This document shows positions 63,293 through 64,000 of a stretch of DNA of 64,000 bases, one piece after another. The DNA is taken from the NCBI RefSeq assembly GCF_007745175.1, contig NZ_CP036271.1, positions 4,352,314 through 4,416,313 of the forward strand, in the 5' to 3' direction. Origin of the DNA: Caulifigura coniformis. Lineage in GTDB: Bacteria > Planctomycetota > Planctomycetia > Planctomycetales > Planctomycetaceae. How positions within the stretch are numbered: position 1 is the stretch's first letter; each line of letters starts with the position of its first letter. A program made the position numbers and the translations under genes. Under the pieces are notes generated by a model, which saw only the letters and a program-made list of their open reading frames with translations, did not search any database and was not told the origin of the DNA.

Positions 63293-64000
<708 letters not shown>

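Overview
The window is a chromosomal stretch of a high-GC bacterium and most likely comes from a planctomycete (Planctomycetota). Several features point there. There is a DUF1559 protein with a pilin-like N-terminus and an H-X9-DG C-terminal motif. A secreted metalloprotease carries an LEDRLL-type leader. There is a Tat-exported Gfo/Idh/MocA oxidoreductase, a GldA/GldF-GldG/DUF4340 cassette, and a pseudopilin operon ending in a giant GspK-like gene. No species can be named from the sequence alone.

Layout. Positions 150-18412 hold mostly housekeeping and secreted-protein genes: an MBL-fold hydrolase, UDP-glucose dehydrogenase, an agarase-like glycosidase, a two-repeat membrane protein split by an in-frame TAG, an aspartylglucosaminidase-type Ntn hydrolase, malate dehydrogenase, pyrF, the Gld-type transporter trio, ybeY, a methyltransferase and a large exported protein. 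Positions 18491-31013 form an integrated mobile element of about 12.5 kb in the 3' end of a tRNA-Leu(UAG) gene. Positions 31044-63060 return to chromosomal genes: DUF1559 and HEAT lipoprotein, apgM, an exported metalloprotease, nadD/truD, oxidoreductases, a MarR/halogenase-like pair, an ExbB-ExbD-ExbD operon, and a pseudopilin operon of five pilin-like genes plus a 1716-residue GspK-like protein. The window ends inside mqnC (futalosine menaquinone pathway).

The mobile element is the most interesting part. It is bounded by perfect 53-bp direct repeats (18491-18543 and 30961-31013) that contain the 3' part of the tRNA. A tyrosine integrase gene ends two bases from the tRNA copy. Each end carries a pair of AGGTAACT boxes exactly 12 bp apart, which look like integrase arm sites. 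Inside are an excisionase-like gene and a replication-initiator-like gene whose middle contains four repeats at an exact 22-bp period. Because 22 is not a multiple of 3, those repeats read as DNA iterons, an arrangement like lambda O/ori. The element also has three small HTH genes, a roughly 1-kb non-coding region with eight same-strand GTCAC boxes, an OLD-family ATPase/Toprim nuclease, an Mrr-like endonuclease and a second tyrosine recombinase with a duplicated core-binding domain. The whole looks like an integrative element that may replicate after excision and that carries anti-phage cargo.

No rRNA gene, CRISPR array or insertion sequence was recognised.
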